Origin: Lachnospiraceae bacterium UBA7182
GTDB taxonomy: Bacteria; Bacillota; Clostridia; Lachnospirales; Lachnospiraceae
Direction of reading: 5' to 3'
NCBI GenBank assembly: GCA_002491115.1
Contig: DKVI01000111.1
Coordinates: 1-41,335, forward strand
Length of the DNA: 41,335 nucleotides
Shown here: positions 32,712 through 40,647 of the stretch, piece by piece
Layout: every line of letters starts with the position of its first letter
Position numbering within the stretch: the stretch's first letter is position 1
The notes under the pieces: model-generated
Seen by the model: only the letters and a program-made list of their open reading frames with translations
Databases searched by the model: none
What the model was told of the DNA's origin: nothing
Program-made: the position numbers and the translations under genes

Positions 32712-32738
32712 TAAAGTTTTTTATGTTCCTGTCGATAT
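32712..32738 (+). promoter_or_regulatory. Candidate sigma-D (sigma-28, flagellar) promoter
   Basis: TAAA (32712-32715), 15-base spacer, GTCGATAT (32731-32738). The Bacillus/Clostridia sigma-D consensus is TAAA, about 15 bases, GCCGATAT, so only one base differs. It lies about 60 bases upstream of the first gene of the sugar locus and ties it to the flagellar regulon. Confidence 0.7.
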
Positions 32739-32798
32739 ACCTATTGTCCTAAAGTATATATTTATTATTATATAATAGTGCAGTTCAAAGGAGAACCA

Positions 32799-34163
32799 AT
32801 GAAAAAAGCGCAGAAAGAACAAGCAGAACAACTGGTCGGGCTGCTTGATAGAGTACATGATGGGGTCAGGATGTCCATAGAAGCGGGAGAAAAGGACGCT
32901 GCCATGAATTTTTTGAGCCAGTGCCAGGAGAGCACAATCAATCTGGGCGAGGCGATCGAGGAGACAGAAGGGGAAGGTTTCGTGACCGTCACATTGCTGG
33001 AGGGATACTGCGAGACCGTCTATCAGTTCTATGAAAAGCTTCGCCAGGGTGAAAAGGTAAATGCCGGAAAAGCATATAAGAATCTGCACAGGTCCTTGAT
33101 TCAGATTAAGAACAGTATTAAAAACGATATTAAAGTACGGACGGAGGCTGTGTTCCTTCCATATAAAGCATCCATGTGGGATTCTCTGGAGAGCGTCTGG
33201 AAGGCCGCGGAGGAAGATCCGGACTGCGATGCTTATGTAATTCCCATTCCTTACTATGACAGAAATCCGGACGGAAGCTTTAAAGAAGAGCACTACGAAG
33301 GCGATCAGTATCCGGACTATGTCCCGGTGACCTGGTATGGGGATTATGATTTTGAACAACATAGACCGGATCTGGTGTTTATACATAATCCATACGATGA
33401 GTGCAACTATGTGACAAGTGTGCATCCGTTTTTTTATGCGAAAAATTTGAAACAATATACAGATAAATTAGTATATATACCTTATTTTATTTTAGGTGAG
33501 ATCGACCCGGACAATACAGCCGCTGTGAAAGGGATGGAGCACTTCTGTACCACGCCTGCAGTGATCCACGCGGATAAAGTAATCGTGCAGTCGGAAGACA
33601 TGCGGACGATTTATGTTAATGTGATGACCGAGTTCGCGAAAGAAAACGGTATAGAAGGGATGAACCGGAAGTACTGGGAAGAGAAGATCCTGGGTCTGGG
33701 TTCGCCGAAGGTGGATAAGGTGCTGAATACCAGGCGGGAGGAACTGGTGATCCCGGAGGAATGGCTTAGGATTATCAAAAAGCCGGACGGGAGCTGGAAG
33801 AAGATTATCTTCTATAATACGACGGTGACAGCGCTTTTGAAGCATGGGGAGCAGTATCTGGAGAATATGCGGGACGTGTTCCGGATGTTCTATGAGAGCC
33901 GGGAGGACGTGGCGCTTCTTTGGAGACCGCATCCGCTGATGGAGGCGACGGTGAAGAGCATGAGGGCGGAGCTGTGGGGGGAGTATGAGGAGATCGTTCG
34001 GGGGTATAAAAACGCTGGGTGGGGGATTTATGATGATTCGGCGGAGTTGGAGCGGGCGGTTGAGATTTGTGATGGGTATTATGGGGATTATAGTTCGGTA
34101 GTAAGCTTATGTCAGGAATCGGGAAAACCTATGTTGCTACAAGATGTGGGAGCAACAAATTAA
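32799..34163 (+). CDS. Glycosyl/glycerophosphotransferase-like protein of the flagellar sugar locus
   Basis: A 454-residue soluble protein. Residues 1-110 are mostly helical, with a Gln/Glu-rich start. About 115-240 form a Rossmann-like half containing FLPYKASMWDSLE and DLVFIHNPYDE. About 320-454 form a second half with FYNTTVTALL, WRPHPLMEATVKSM and CDGYYGDYSSVVSLCQ, reminiscent of CDP-glycerol glycerophosphotransferase-like GT-B proteins. AAAGGAGAACCA sets the start at 32799. It is the first gene after the sigma-D promoter. The end (DVGATN) may be altered by a frame change: the +1 frame stays open to 34209, ten bases before pseB, and would give a longer C-terminus. Donor and acceptor are unknown. 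Confidence 0.7.
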   Translation: MKKAQKEQAEQLVGLLDRVHDGVRMSIEAGEKDAAMNFLSQCQESTINLGEAIEETEGEGFVTVTLLEGYCETVYQFYEKLRQGEKVNAGKAYKNLHRSLIQIKNSIKNDIKVRTEAVFLPYKASMWDSLESVWKAAEEDPDCDAYVIPIPYYDRNPDGSFKEEHYEGDQYPDYVPVTWYGDYDFEQHRPDLVFIHNPYDECNYVTSVHPFFYAKNLKQYTDKLVYIPYFILGEIDPDNTAAVKGMEHFCTTPAVIHADKVIVQSEDMRTIYVNVMTEFAKENGIEGMNRKYWEEKILGLGSPKVDKVLNTRREELVIPEEWLRIIKKPDGSWKKIIFYNTTVTALLKHGEQYLENMRDVFRMFYESREDVALLWRPHPLMEATVKSMRAELWGEYEEIVRGYKNAGWGIYDDSAELERAVEICDGYYGDYSSVVSLCQESGKPMLLQDVGATN

Positions 34164-34219
34164 TGTAAATGAGATTGGGAATCCATTAATTGCGATGTAT
34201 GTAGAATAGAGGAAGAAAA

Positions 34220-35218
34220 ATGTTAAATGACAAAACGATCTTGATTACTGGTGGGACTGGTTCATTTGGGAATTATTTTACAGAGTATATATTAAAGAAT
34301 TATAAGCCTAAAAAGATCATCATCTATTCCAGAGATGAATTCAAACAGTTTAATATGGCGAATAAATTTAAAAAATATGATGATGTCATGCGTTTTTTTA
34401 TAGGAGATGTACGGGATAAAGACCGTTTACTGCGTGCAATGAGCGGGGTGGACTATGTCATTCATGCGGCGGCGCTGAAACAGGTTCCGGTATGTGAATA
34501 TAATCCAATCGAAGCAGTAAAAACGAACATAGATGGTGCTATGAATGTTGTCAATGCGGTCTTAGACACTCCAAGTGTGAAAAGGGTAGTGGCGCTTTCC
34601 ACAGATAAGGCTGTTAATCCGATCAATCTGTATGGTGGAACAAAACTAGTCTCAGATAAGCTTTTTATAGCGGCAAATGCATATGCAGGTGCAAGAAATG
34701 TACGTTTTGCGGTTGTTCGCTATGGAAATGTAGCGGGAAGCAGAGGTTCCGTCATACCTTTTTTTAAACAGATGATTGAAAAAGGCAAAAATGAACTGCC
34801 AATTACGGACTACCGTATGACGAGATTTTGGATCAGTTTGGAGCAGGGGGTTGAACTGGTGATTCGAGCATTATCAGAGGCAAATGGAGGGGAGACCTTT
34901 ATTTCCAGAATTCCTTCCTTTAAGATTACGGATTTGGCACAGGCGATGATGCCGGGATGCGAAATGCCGGAGGTTGGAATTCGAGAAGGTGAGAAATTGC
35001 ATGAAATCATGATCACACGAGAAGATTCCATGAATACATATGAGTATAATGGATACTTTGTCATTTATCCTCGTTATACTTGGTGGGGAAAAAGCAGGTT
35101 GATCCCTGGCGGGAAACCAGTAGCAGAAGGATTTGAATACAGTTCAGGAAAGAATACAGAATGGCTGAGCATAGAAAAAATCCGGGAATTATTAAAGACA
35201 GATATAACTGATTATTAA
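34220..35218 (+). CDS. pseB: UDP-GlcNAc 4,6-dehydratase (inverting)
   Basis: A 332-residue short-chain dehydrogenase-type enzyme. The NAD(P) site is ILITGGTGSFGNYF (6-19), the catalytic segment is ALSTDKAVNPINLYGGTK with the Tyr-Lys pair, and VRYGNVAGSRGSVIPFF is the family hallmark of the FlaA1/PseB group. It converts UDP-GlcNAc to the 4-keto-6-deoxy-L-altro (inverted) sugar, the first step to pseudaminic acid and related bacillosamine-like sugars. AGGAAG precedes the ATG. pseC follows after 17 bases, which fits the substrate handover. The inverting rather than retaining type is inferred from short length and motif context. Confidence 0.9.
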   Translation: MLNDKTILITGGTGSFGNYFTEYILKNYKPKKIIIYSRDEFKQFNMANKFKKYDDVMRFFIGDVRDKDRLLRAMSGVDYVIHAAALKQVPVCEYNPIEAVKTNIDGAMNVVNAVLDTPSVKRVVALSTDKAVNPINLYGGTKLVSDKLFIAANAYAGARNVRFAVVRYGNVAGSRGSVIPFFKQMIEKGKNELPITDYRMTRFWISLEQGVELVIRALSEANGGETFISRIPSFKITDLAQAMMPGCEMPEVGIREGEKLHEIMITREDSMNTYEYNGYFVIYPRYTWWGKSRLIPGGKPVAEGFEYSSGKNTEWLSIEKIRELLKTDITDY

Positions 35219-35235
35219 GGAAAGAGGAGAGTAAG

Positions 35236-36465
35236 GTGGAAAAGCTGGCCATAAACGGTGGAATTCCGGTAAGAAAAGTACCGATCTATTATGGACATCA
35301 GTGCATTGATGAAGATGATATTAGTGCAGTGATGCAGGTGCTGAAAAGTGATTATCTGACATGTGGCCCTGAGATTGCAAGACTGGAGAAAAGGTTATGT
35401 GATGCTACTGGGGCAAAATATGCGGTAGCGGTCAGCAGTGGAACTGCTGCACTCCATGCGGCCTGTTATGCTGCTGATATCGGAGAGGGTGATGAAGTTA
35501 TTACATCACCGCTTACATTTGCGGCATCTGCAAACTGTATATTATATACGGGTGGGAAGCCTGTATTTGCAGATATTGATCCGGATACATATAATATCGA
35601 TCCGGAATCTATAGAAAAACATATTACAGAAAAGACGAAAGCAGTTATTGGGGTTGATTTTACAGGTCAGGTGGTAGAACTGGATGAAATACGTTCTATC
35701 TGTAAAAAGCACCATTTGATTTTAATTGAAGATGCCGCGCATTCCATTGGGACGTTATATAAAGGAAAGCCTGTCGGAAGCATTGCAGATTTGACTACGT
35801 TTAGTTTTCACCCGGTTAAGACGATTACTGGCGGAGAGGGTGGAGCAGTCCTTACAAATGATGAAAAGCTTTATCACAGACTGATTTTGTTCCGATCCCA
35901 TGGGATTACCAGAAGTGCAGACTATATGGAACTGGATAGGGGAAGTAAAGATAATATAGGGAAGTGGTATTATCAGCAGATGGAACTGGGATATAATTAT
36001 CGGATAACAGATATCCAGGCGGCTTTGATTATCAGTCAGATGGATAAACTTTCATTATTCAAAAAACGCAGACAAGAGATAGTAGCTTTATATAATGAAG
36101 CATTTAAGAATTTTCCGGGAGTTATATTACAGAAGGAAATATCTGCGTCTGATACAGCACGACATCTTTATATCATACAGATGGATTTGAAAAAGCTGTC
36201 TGTTGGAAGAAAAGAAATATTTGATGCTTTATGGGCAGAAAATGTATGCGGTAATGTTCATTACATTCCCGTATATTATTTTCCGTATTACCAAAAATTA
36301 GGATATCGGAAAGGTTTGTGTCCAAAAGCGGAAGCTCTTTATGAAAGAATAATCACGATACCATTGTATCCGGCTATGAGTGATGCGGATGTGGATAGTG
36401 TGATCGCAGCGGTAAAAAAAGTTGTTGGATTTTATTCGAATTATAAAGAACCGCAGCCTGTATAA
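35236..36465 (+). CDS. pseC: UDP-4-keto-6-deoxy-sugar aminotransferase
   Basis: A 409-residue DegT/DnrJ/EryC1-type PLP aminotransferase. The PLP-binding Lys is K195 in TTFSFHPVKTITGGEGG; VAVSSGTAALHAACYA, DEVITSPLTFAASANC and IEDAAHSIGTLYKG are the family hallmarks. It transfers an amino group to C4 of the PseB product, giving the amino-sugar precursor. The start is GTG, supported by AGAGGAG six bases upstream. The internal YQQMELGYNYRITDIQAA motif is the expected dimer and substrate region. Together with PseB it defines the pathway; a retaining-pathway enzyme (LegC/PglE-type) is less likely beside PseB. Confidence 0.9.
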   Translation: MEKLAINGGIPVRKVPIYYGHQCIDEDDISAVMQVLKSDYLTCGPEIARLEKRLCDATGAKYAVAVSSGTAALHAACYAADIGEGDEVITSPLTFAASANCILYTGGKPVFADIDPDTYNIDPESIEKHITEKTKAVIGVDFTGQVVELDEIRSICKKHHLILIEDAAHSIGTLYKGKPVGSIADLTTFSFHPVKTITGGEGGAVLTNDEKLYHRLILFRSHGITRSADYMELDRGSKDNIGKWYYQQMELGYNYRITDIQAALIISQMDKLSLFKKRRQEIVALYNEAFKNFPGVILQKEISASDTARHLYIIQMDLKKLSVGRKEIFDALWAENVCGNVHYIPVYYFPYYQKLGYRKGLCPKAEALYERIITIPLYPAMSDADVDSVIAAVKKVVGFYSNYKEPQPV

Positions 36466-36501
36466 ATCTTAAATTAAAATCATTTGGAAGGTATTTTGTA
36501 T

Positions 36502-37593
36502 ATGAAGTATTCGAAATTGTATTATGAAAGAACAAAAGGTCTCGCACCTTTTGCATATACGGTTGTGGATGAATGGTTGTATTTTTGTGATCAATGTGTT
36601 CCGGGATTGTTCAGATATCATTTTGAAGAGAAAAAAACGGAACTGGTTACCGTTTTTAATTCCAAATATGTAAGACAGAACTTTTATAAAATTGTTTGTT
36701 TTCAGGATGAATTATGGTTATTACCATTTTTAGATGGGAGGATAATCAGTTTTAATATGGCTACGAATAATGTGTGCTACCATGAGGTTCCTTCTGAAAT
36801 TAAGGAAAAAGTAATTCCATTTACAGATATGGTGTTCAGGGGAGAAAGGGCATATCTTATTCCTCATGGAAATAATCGGTTTTTGATAGAAATGAATTTG
36901 CTGACACATGAAATGAAGATGCTGAGCTTATTCGAAAGTGAAAAAAAAACGATATTTATCAGTGGTGCAGTACATATTTCGAATCAAATATTTTTGGTTG
37001 AGAGTGTGGATAATGAACTGATTTTATTTGATTTAGATAAAAAAAAGAAAGTACGTATTTGTGCTATTAATGCTCAGTTAAATAATTTTCTAATGAGAAA
37101 ATTAGATGATCAGATATATTTCTTTCCAATTACCATAAATGGCTGTGATAAACTGCTGATTTATGATATTAATAAAAATTGTTTGATGGAAAAGAAATAT
37201 CCAATAGAAAGTTTGTTTCCAGGAGAAGTCTGTATTACCGCAGTATTAAAGAAAAGCATCTGGATTTTGGCAAATAAACAGAAGAAAATATATCAGATAA
37301 ATCAGATGTTGGAAATTGAATCGGAAATAGATATTTTGAATTTTAATGATAGCTTTGAAGAGATATATGTTTCCGGTATTGCATTTATAGATTATTTATT
37401 TTGGAATGGGCATAGAGGGACTCCCTTGATCCAAGTAAAAGATGATGCAATCCAAATATTAGATACCGGAAAAGATAAATCTATTTTTGAAACATATTTA
37501 GAAATAATAAATAATAGCAGTATGGATAAAGAAGAAATGAAAAAAACAAATCTTGGAAAGAGTATATATGAAGCTATGATTTTGGGGAAGTAG
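36502..37593 (+). CDS. Unknown protein, propeller-like, AT-rich
   Basis: A 363-residue soluble protein with no recognised family. It shows repeated beta-rich units with aromatic turns such as YTVVDEWLYFCDQ, CFQDELWLLPFLDG, FRGERAYLIPHGN and KLDDQIYFFPI, spaced roughly 45 residues apart, suggesting a beta-propeller. GAAGGT nine bases upstream supports the ATG at 36502. Codon and base composition are visibly more AT-rich than pseB/pseC before it and the cytidylyltransferase after it. Position within the sugar operon suggests a role in sugar assembly or transfer, for example as a substrate-binding accessory or flagellin-linked sensor. No catalytic motif is evident. Confidence 0.65.
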   Translation: MKYSKLYYERTKGLAPFAYTVVDEWLYFCDQCVPGLFRYHFEEKKTELVTVFNSKYVRQNFYKIVCFQDELWLLPFLDGRIISFNMATNNVCYHEVPSEIKEKVIPFTDMVFRGERAYLIPHGNNRFLIEMNLLTHEMKMLSLFESEKKTIFISGAVHISNQIFLVESVDNELILFDLDKKKKVRICAINAQLNNFLMRKLDDQIYFFPITINGCDKLLIYDINKNCLMEKKYPIESLFPGEVCITAVLKKSIWILANKQKKIYQINQMLEIESEIDILNFNDSFEEIYVSGIAFIDYLFWNGHRGTPLIQVKDDAIQILDTGKDKSIFETYLEIINNSSMDKEEMKKTNLGKSIYEAMILGK

Positions 37594-37604
37594 AAGGATA
37601 GAAT

Positions 37605-38498
37605 ATGAAACTTGCATTAGGTACAGTACAACTTGGAATGGATTATGGCGTACAGGGAGGAAAGAGACCTTCCCAAGAGACAGCGGATGAAATATTATCT
37701 TTTGCCTTGGAAAATAAAATAAATCACTTTGATACTGCTGCTGCTTATGGAAATGCAGAGGAAGTTCTTGGAAATTTTATTAGAAGGAATCCGGATAAGG
37801 TAAAAGATATACATATTGTTTCAAAGTTAGCACCAAAGGCGTTGAATGGAACCCAAAAAAAACAGCAAAAGGAAATTGTACTGAGAGAGATTAGCAAAAG
37901 CATACGAAAGTTAAATGTAAATAGATTGGATGCTTTTCTTTTCCATAATGCAAAATATATTTTTGAAGAAGAAGCGATATATGCCTTGGAGTGCGTTAAA
38001 AGAGAAGGAATGGCTGGAAAAATAGGAGTATCGATTTATACGCCCCAAGAGGCTATGAAAGCTTTGGAATATAATGAGATTACAGTAATACAGGTTCCTT
38101 ATAATGTATTTGACCAACGGCTTGATCAGTGCGGTTTTTTTGAACAGGCACGGAAAAAAGAAATAGAAGTATATGCCAGAAGTTCACTTCTTCAGGGACT
38201 TATGTTGATGAATCCGGAATGCCTGCCGGTTAAGTTGCGTTTTGCAGAAAATTACTTAATAAGATTTTTGTCAGTATGCAATGATTATCATATTTCTCCA
38301 TTAAAAGCGGCTGTGTGTTATGTGAAAGGGCATTCAGGGATTGGTCATGTTGTATTTGGTGTCGATAATAAAGAACAGTTATTAGATTATTCTTCTATGT
38401 GGAATGAACAACTCCCCGATGATATGGTTTGTATATTACGAAAGGAGTTTGAAAATGTGGAGGAAAGATTAGTAAATCCGGTTTTGTGGAATTTATAG
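37605..38498 (+). CDS. Aldo/keto reductase of the sugar locus
   Basis: A 297-residue TIM-barrel reductase. MKLALGTVQLGMDYGVQ, the catalytic FDTAAAYGNAEE with Asp and Tyr, a Lys in IVSKLAPK and His in LDAFLFHNAK form the expected tetrad; GHVVFGVDNKEQL near 245-258 is the cofactor end. Similar enzymes occur in spore-coat and flagellar sugar clusters, where they reduce keto-sugar intermediates. It begins 11 bases after the propeller-like gene and shares that gene's AT-rich composition. The exact substrate is unknown; a keto group made by PseB-type chemistry is a reasonable guess. Confidence 0.85.
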   Translation: MKLALGTVQLGMDYGVQGGKRPSQETADEILSFALENKINHFDTAAAYGNAEEVLGNFIRRNPDKVKDIHIVSKLAPKALNGTQKKQQKEIVLREISKSIRKLNVNRLDAFLFHNAKYIFEEEAIYALECVKREGMAGKIGVSIYTPQEAMKALEYNEITVIQVPYNVFDQRLDQCGFFEQARKKEIEVYARSSLLQGLMLMNPECLPVKLRFAENYLIRFLSVCNDYHISPLKAAVCYVKGHSGIGHVVFGVDNKEQLLDYSSMWNEQLPDDMVCILRKEFENVEERLVNPVLWNL

Positions 38499-38530
38499 AA
38501 GCAATTATGAGAAATGTTCTGAGGGATAAC

Positions 38531-39301
38531 ATGAAATATTTAGTTTTAATCCAGGCTAGATGTGGTTCTTCTCGTCTTCCCAATAAAGTTTTAAAATATT
38601 TATCAGGCAAAACAACCCTTCAATGGCTGATCGAAAGGGTGCAACGCAGTCGGCATGTAGACGAAGTGATGGTCATTACCTCTATCAAGAAAAATAATCT
38701 GCCGCTGATCAGGCTCTGCACCGAACTGGGGATACGTATTTTTGCAGGTTCCGAGGAAGATGTGCTCGATCGGTATTATCAGGCGGCGAAGCTGCTCCAT
38801 CCAGAGAATATCGTCCGGGTCACGGCAGACTGCCCGCTCTTCGACTGGCGTTATCTCGATCTGGCAGTCGAACAGATGGATTCAGATACGGACTATATGG
38901 CAGAACTGACGGAAAGTTTTCCGGATGGCCTGGATATCGAGATTATAAAATTCCAGGCGCTGAAGAAAGTCTGGAAGGAAGCACGCCTGAGTTCAGAAAG
39001 AGAGCATGTAACTCTTTATATCCGCAACCATCCAGAACTGTTTACCATCCAGAATCTGGAATGCCCCATTGCCGGGATTGGAGACAAAAGATGGACGCTG
39101 GACGAAGAGGAAGATTATGAACTGATCAGCAGGATTTACCGTCATTTCCTGTCAAAAGGAAAAGAAGATTTTATAACCGAGGATATTCTGGCGTATTTGA
39201 AGGAACATCCAGAACTGGAGAAAATCAACCAGAAATTTGCGAGAAATGAAGGACTGGCAAAATCAATCGCGAATGACAAAACTGTGGAAACAGAAAACTG
39301 A
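38531..39301 (+). CDS. SpsF-like cytidylyltransferase
   Basis: A 256-residue nucleotidyltransferase: VLIQARCGSSRLPNKVLKYL (residues 4-23) is the nucleotide-binding P-loop of the NeuA/SpsF/KdsB group, followed by EEDVLDRYYQAA, RVTADCPLFDW and EREHVTLYIRNHPE. It would activate a sugar, most likely a nonulosonic acid or related acid, with CTP. GAGGGATAAC sets the ATG at 38531, with the upstream in-frame ATG overlapping the reductase gene. SpsF-type proteins are found in spore-coat and flagellin glycan loci. With PseB/PseC it may play the PseF role, but PseG, PseH and PseI are not seen in this window. Confidence 0.87.
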   Translation: MKYLVLIQARCGSSRLPNKVLKYLSGKTTLQWLIERVQRSRHVDEVMVITSIKKNNLPLIRLCTELGIRIFAGSEEDVLDRYYQAAKLLHPENIVRVTADCPLFDWRYLDLAVEQMDSDTDYMAELTESFPDGLDIEIIKFQALKKVWKEARLSSEREHVTLYIRNHPELFTIQNLECPIAGIGDKRWTLDEEEDYELISRIYRHFLSKGKEDFITEDILAYLKEHPELEKINQKFARNEGLAKSIANDKTVETEN

Positions 39302-39313
39302 AGGTGGACGAAC

Positions 39314-40627
39314 ATGGGAAAAGGACAGCAACTTTACAAAAGAGCAAAGCAGATCATTCCGGGCGGGACACAATTATTGAGCAAACGGCCGGAAATGTGG
39401 CTTCCGGAACAATGGCCGTCTTATTACAGCCGGGCAAAGGGTTGCGAAGTATGGGATCTGGACGGCACACATTACTTTGATATGAGCATCATGGGAGTAG
39501 GAGCCAATGTCCTTGGCTATGCGTTTGATGAAGTAGATCAGGCGGCCAAAGACGCCGTCGATCGTGGCGGAATGTGCACGCTAAACGCACCGGAAGAAGT
39601 AGATCTGGCAGAGAAACTTCTGGAACTGCATCCTTGGGCGGACATGGTACGGTATGCAAAGGCTGGGGGAGAAGCGATGGCTCTGGCGGCGCGTGTCGCG
39701 AGAGCGTATACGGGAAAAGACATTGTGCTGGTATGCGGATACCACGGTTGGCATGACTGGTACCTGTCCGCCAATCTGGTCAAAGGAGATCCTTTGGCGG
39801 ATGTTCATTTAAAAGGACTGGCGCCACTGGGCGTTCCCAGAGGTCTGGCAGGCACAAATCTGATTTTCCACTATAATCGGCCGGAAGAATTTGACACTCT
39901 GATAGAAACCTATCGGGGACAGATCGCCGCTGTAATCATGGAACCCATTCGGAATGATTATCCCGAGCCCGGTTATCTGGAAACCATACGGGAAATCACA
40001 CAAAGAGAAAGGATTGTGCTGATCTTTGATGAGATCACCGCAGGGTTCCGCCTGTGTGCCGGCGGCAGCCACCTGAAACTTGGAGTGAATCCGGATATGG
40101 CTGTATTTGCCAAAGCGATGACAAACGGATACCCGGTATCTGCGGTCATTGGAAGAAAAGAAGTGATGGAGGCGGCTCAGGAAACATTCATCAGCAGCAC
40201 CTTCTGGACAGAGCGGATCGCGCTTGCTGCAGCAGTAAAAGCAATCGAGTGTTATCAGAAGTATCAGGTGGATGAACACCAGAGCCGGATCGGGAAACGT
40301 GTAAAAGAAGGATGGATCCGGGCTGCGGAAAAAACGGGAATAAAGATCCATACATCCGGGATCCTGCCCCTGATACATTTTGAGTTTGTTTATGAGGATG
40401 CACTTGCCTATAAGACCTATTTTACACAGCAGATGCTGAAAAGAGGATATCTCTCCGCGACTGCACTCTATGTGTCGCTGGCGCATACCGACGGGATCGT
40501 GAGTGGATACCTGGAAGCATGCGAGGTTGTCTTCCGGGAGATTGCGCAGGTTCATGCGATGGAGAAAAGGATTGAAGAATGTCTGGATGGGCCGGTCTGC
40601 CATGCAGGGTTTGAACGGTTGAATTAA
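39314..40627 (+). CDS. Class III aminotransferase (glutamate-1-semialdehyde mutase-like)
   Basis: A 437-residue PLP enzyme. LYKRAKQIIPGGTQLLSKRP, then AKAGGEAMALAARVARAYTGK, YHGWHDWY, AVIMEPIRND, LIFDEITAGFR and the Schiff-base Lys in FAKAMTNGYPVSAVIG match the GSA-aminomutase-type class III family. It is a duplicate-function relative: it lies in a sugar locus rather than a heme cluster, so it probably aminates or isomerises a sugar-acid precursor. AAGGTGGAC precedes the ATG. It is separated from the cytidylyltransferase by 12 bases, and pairing of these two gene types is seen in other surface-sugar clusters. Confidence 0.87.
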   Translation: MGKGQQLYKRAKQIIPGGTQLLSKRPEMWLPEQWPSYYSRAKGCEVWDLDGTHYFDMSIMGVGANVLGYAFDEVDQAAKDAVDRGGMCTLNAPEEVDLAEKLLELHPWADMVRYAKAGGEAMALAARVARAYTGKDIVLVCGYHGWHDWYLSANLVKGDPLADVHLKGLAPLGVPRGLAGTNLIFHYNRPEEFDTLIETYRGQIAAVIMEPIRNDYPEPGYLETIREITQRERIVLIFDEITAGFRLCAGGSHLKLGVNPDMAVFAKAMTNGYPVSAVIGRKEVMEAAQETFISSTFWTERIALAAAVKAIECYQKYQVDEHQSRIGKRVKEGWIRAAEKTGIKIHTSGILPLIHFEFVYEDALAYKTYFTQQMLKRGYLSATALYVSLAHTDGIVSGYLEACEVVFREIAQVHAMEKRIEECLDGPVCHAGFERLN

Positions 40628-40647
40628 AACCATGAGAGGATCAGAGA

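Noticed and set aside
32605..32740. Invertible promoter segment next to the recombinase
   Set aside because: No clear pair of matching inverted sites flanks the sigma-D promoter inside the window, so it is kept only as a hint and not as a feature.
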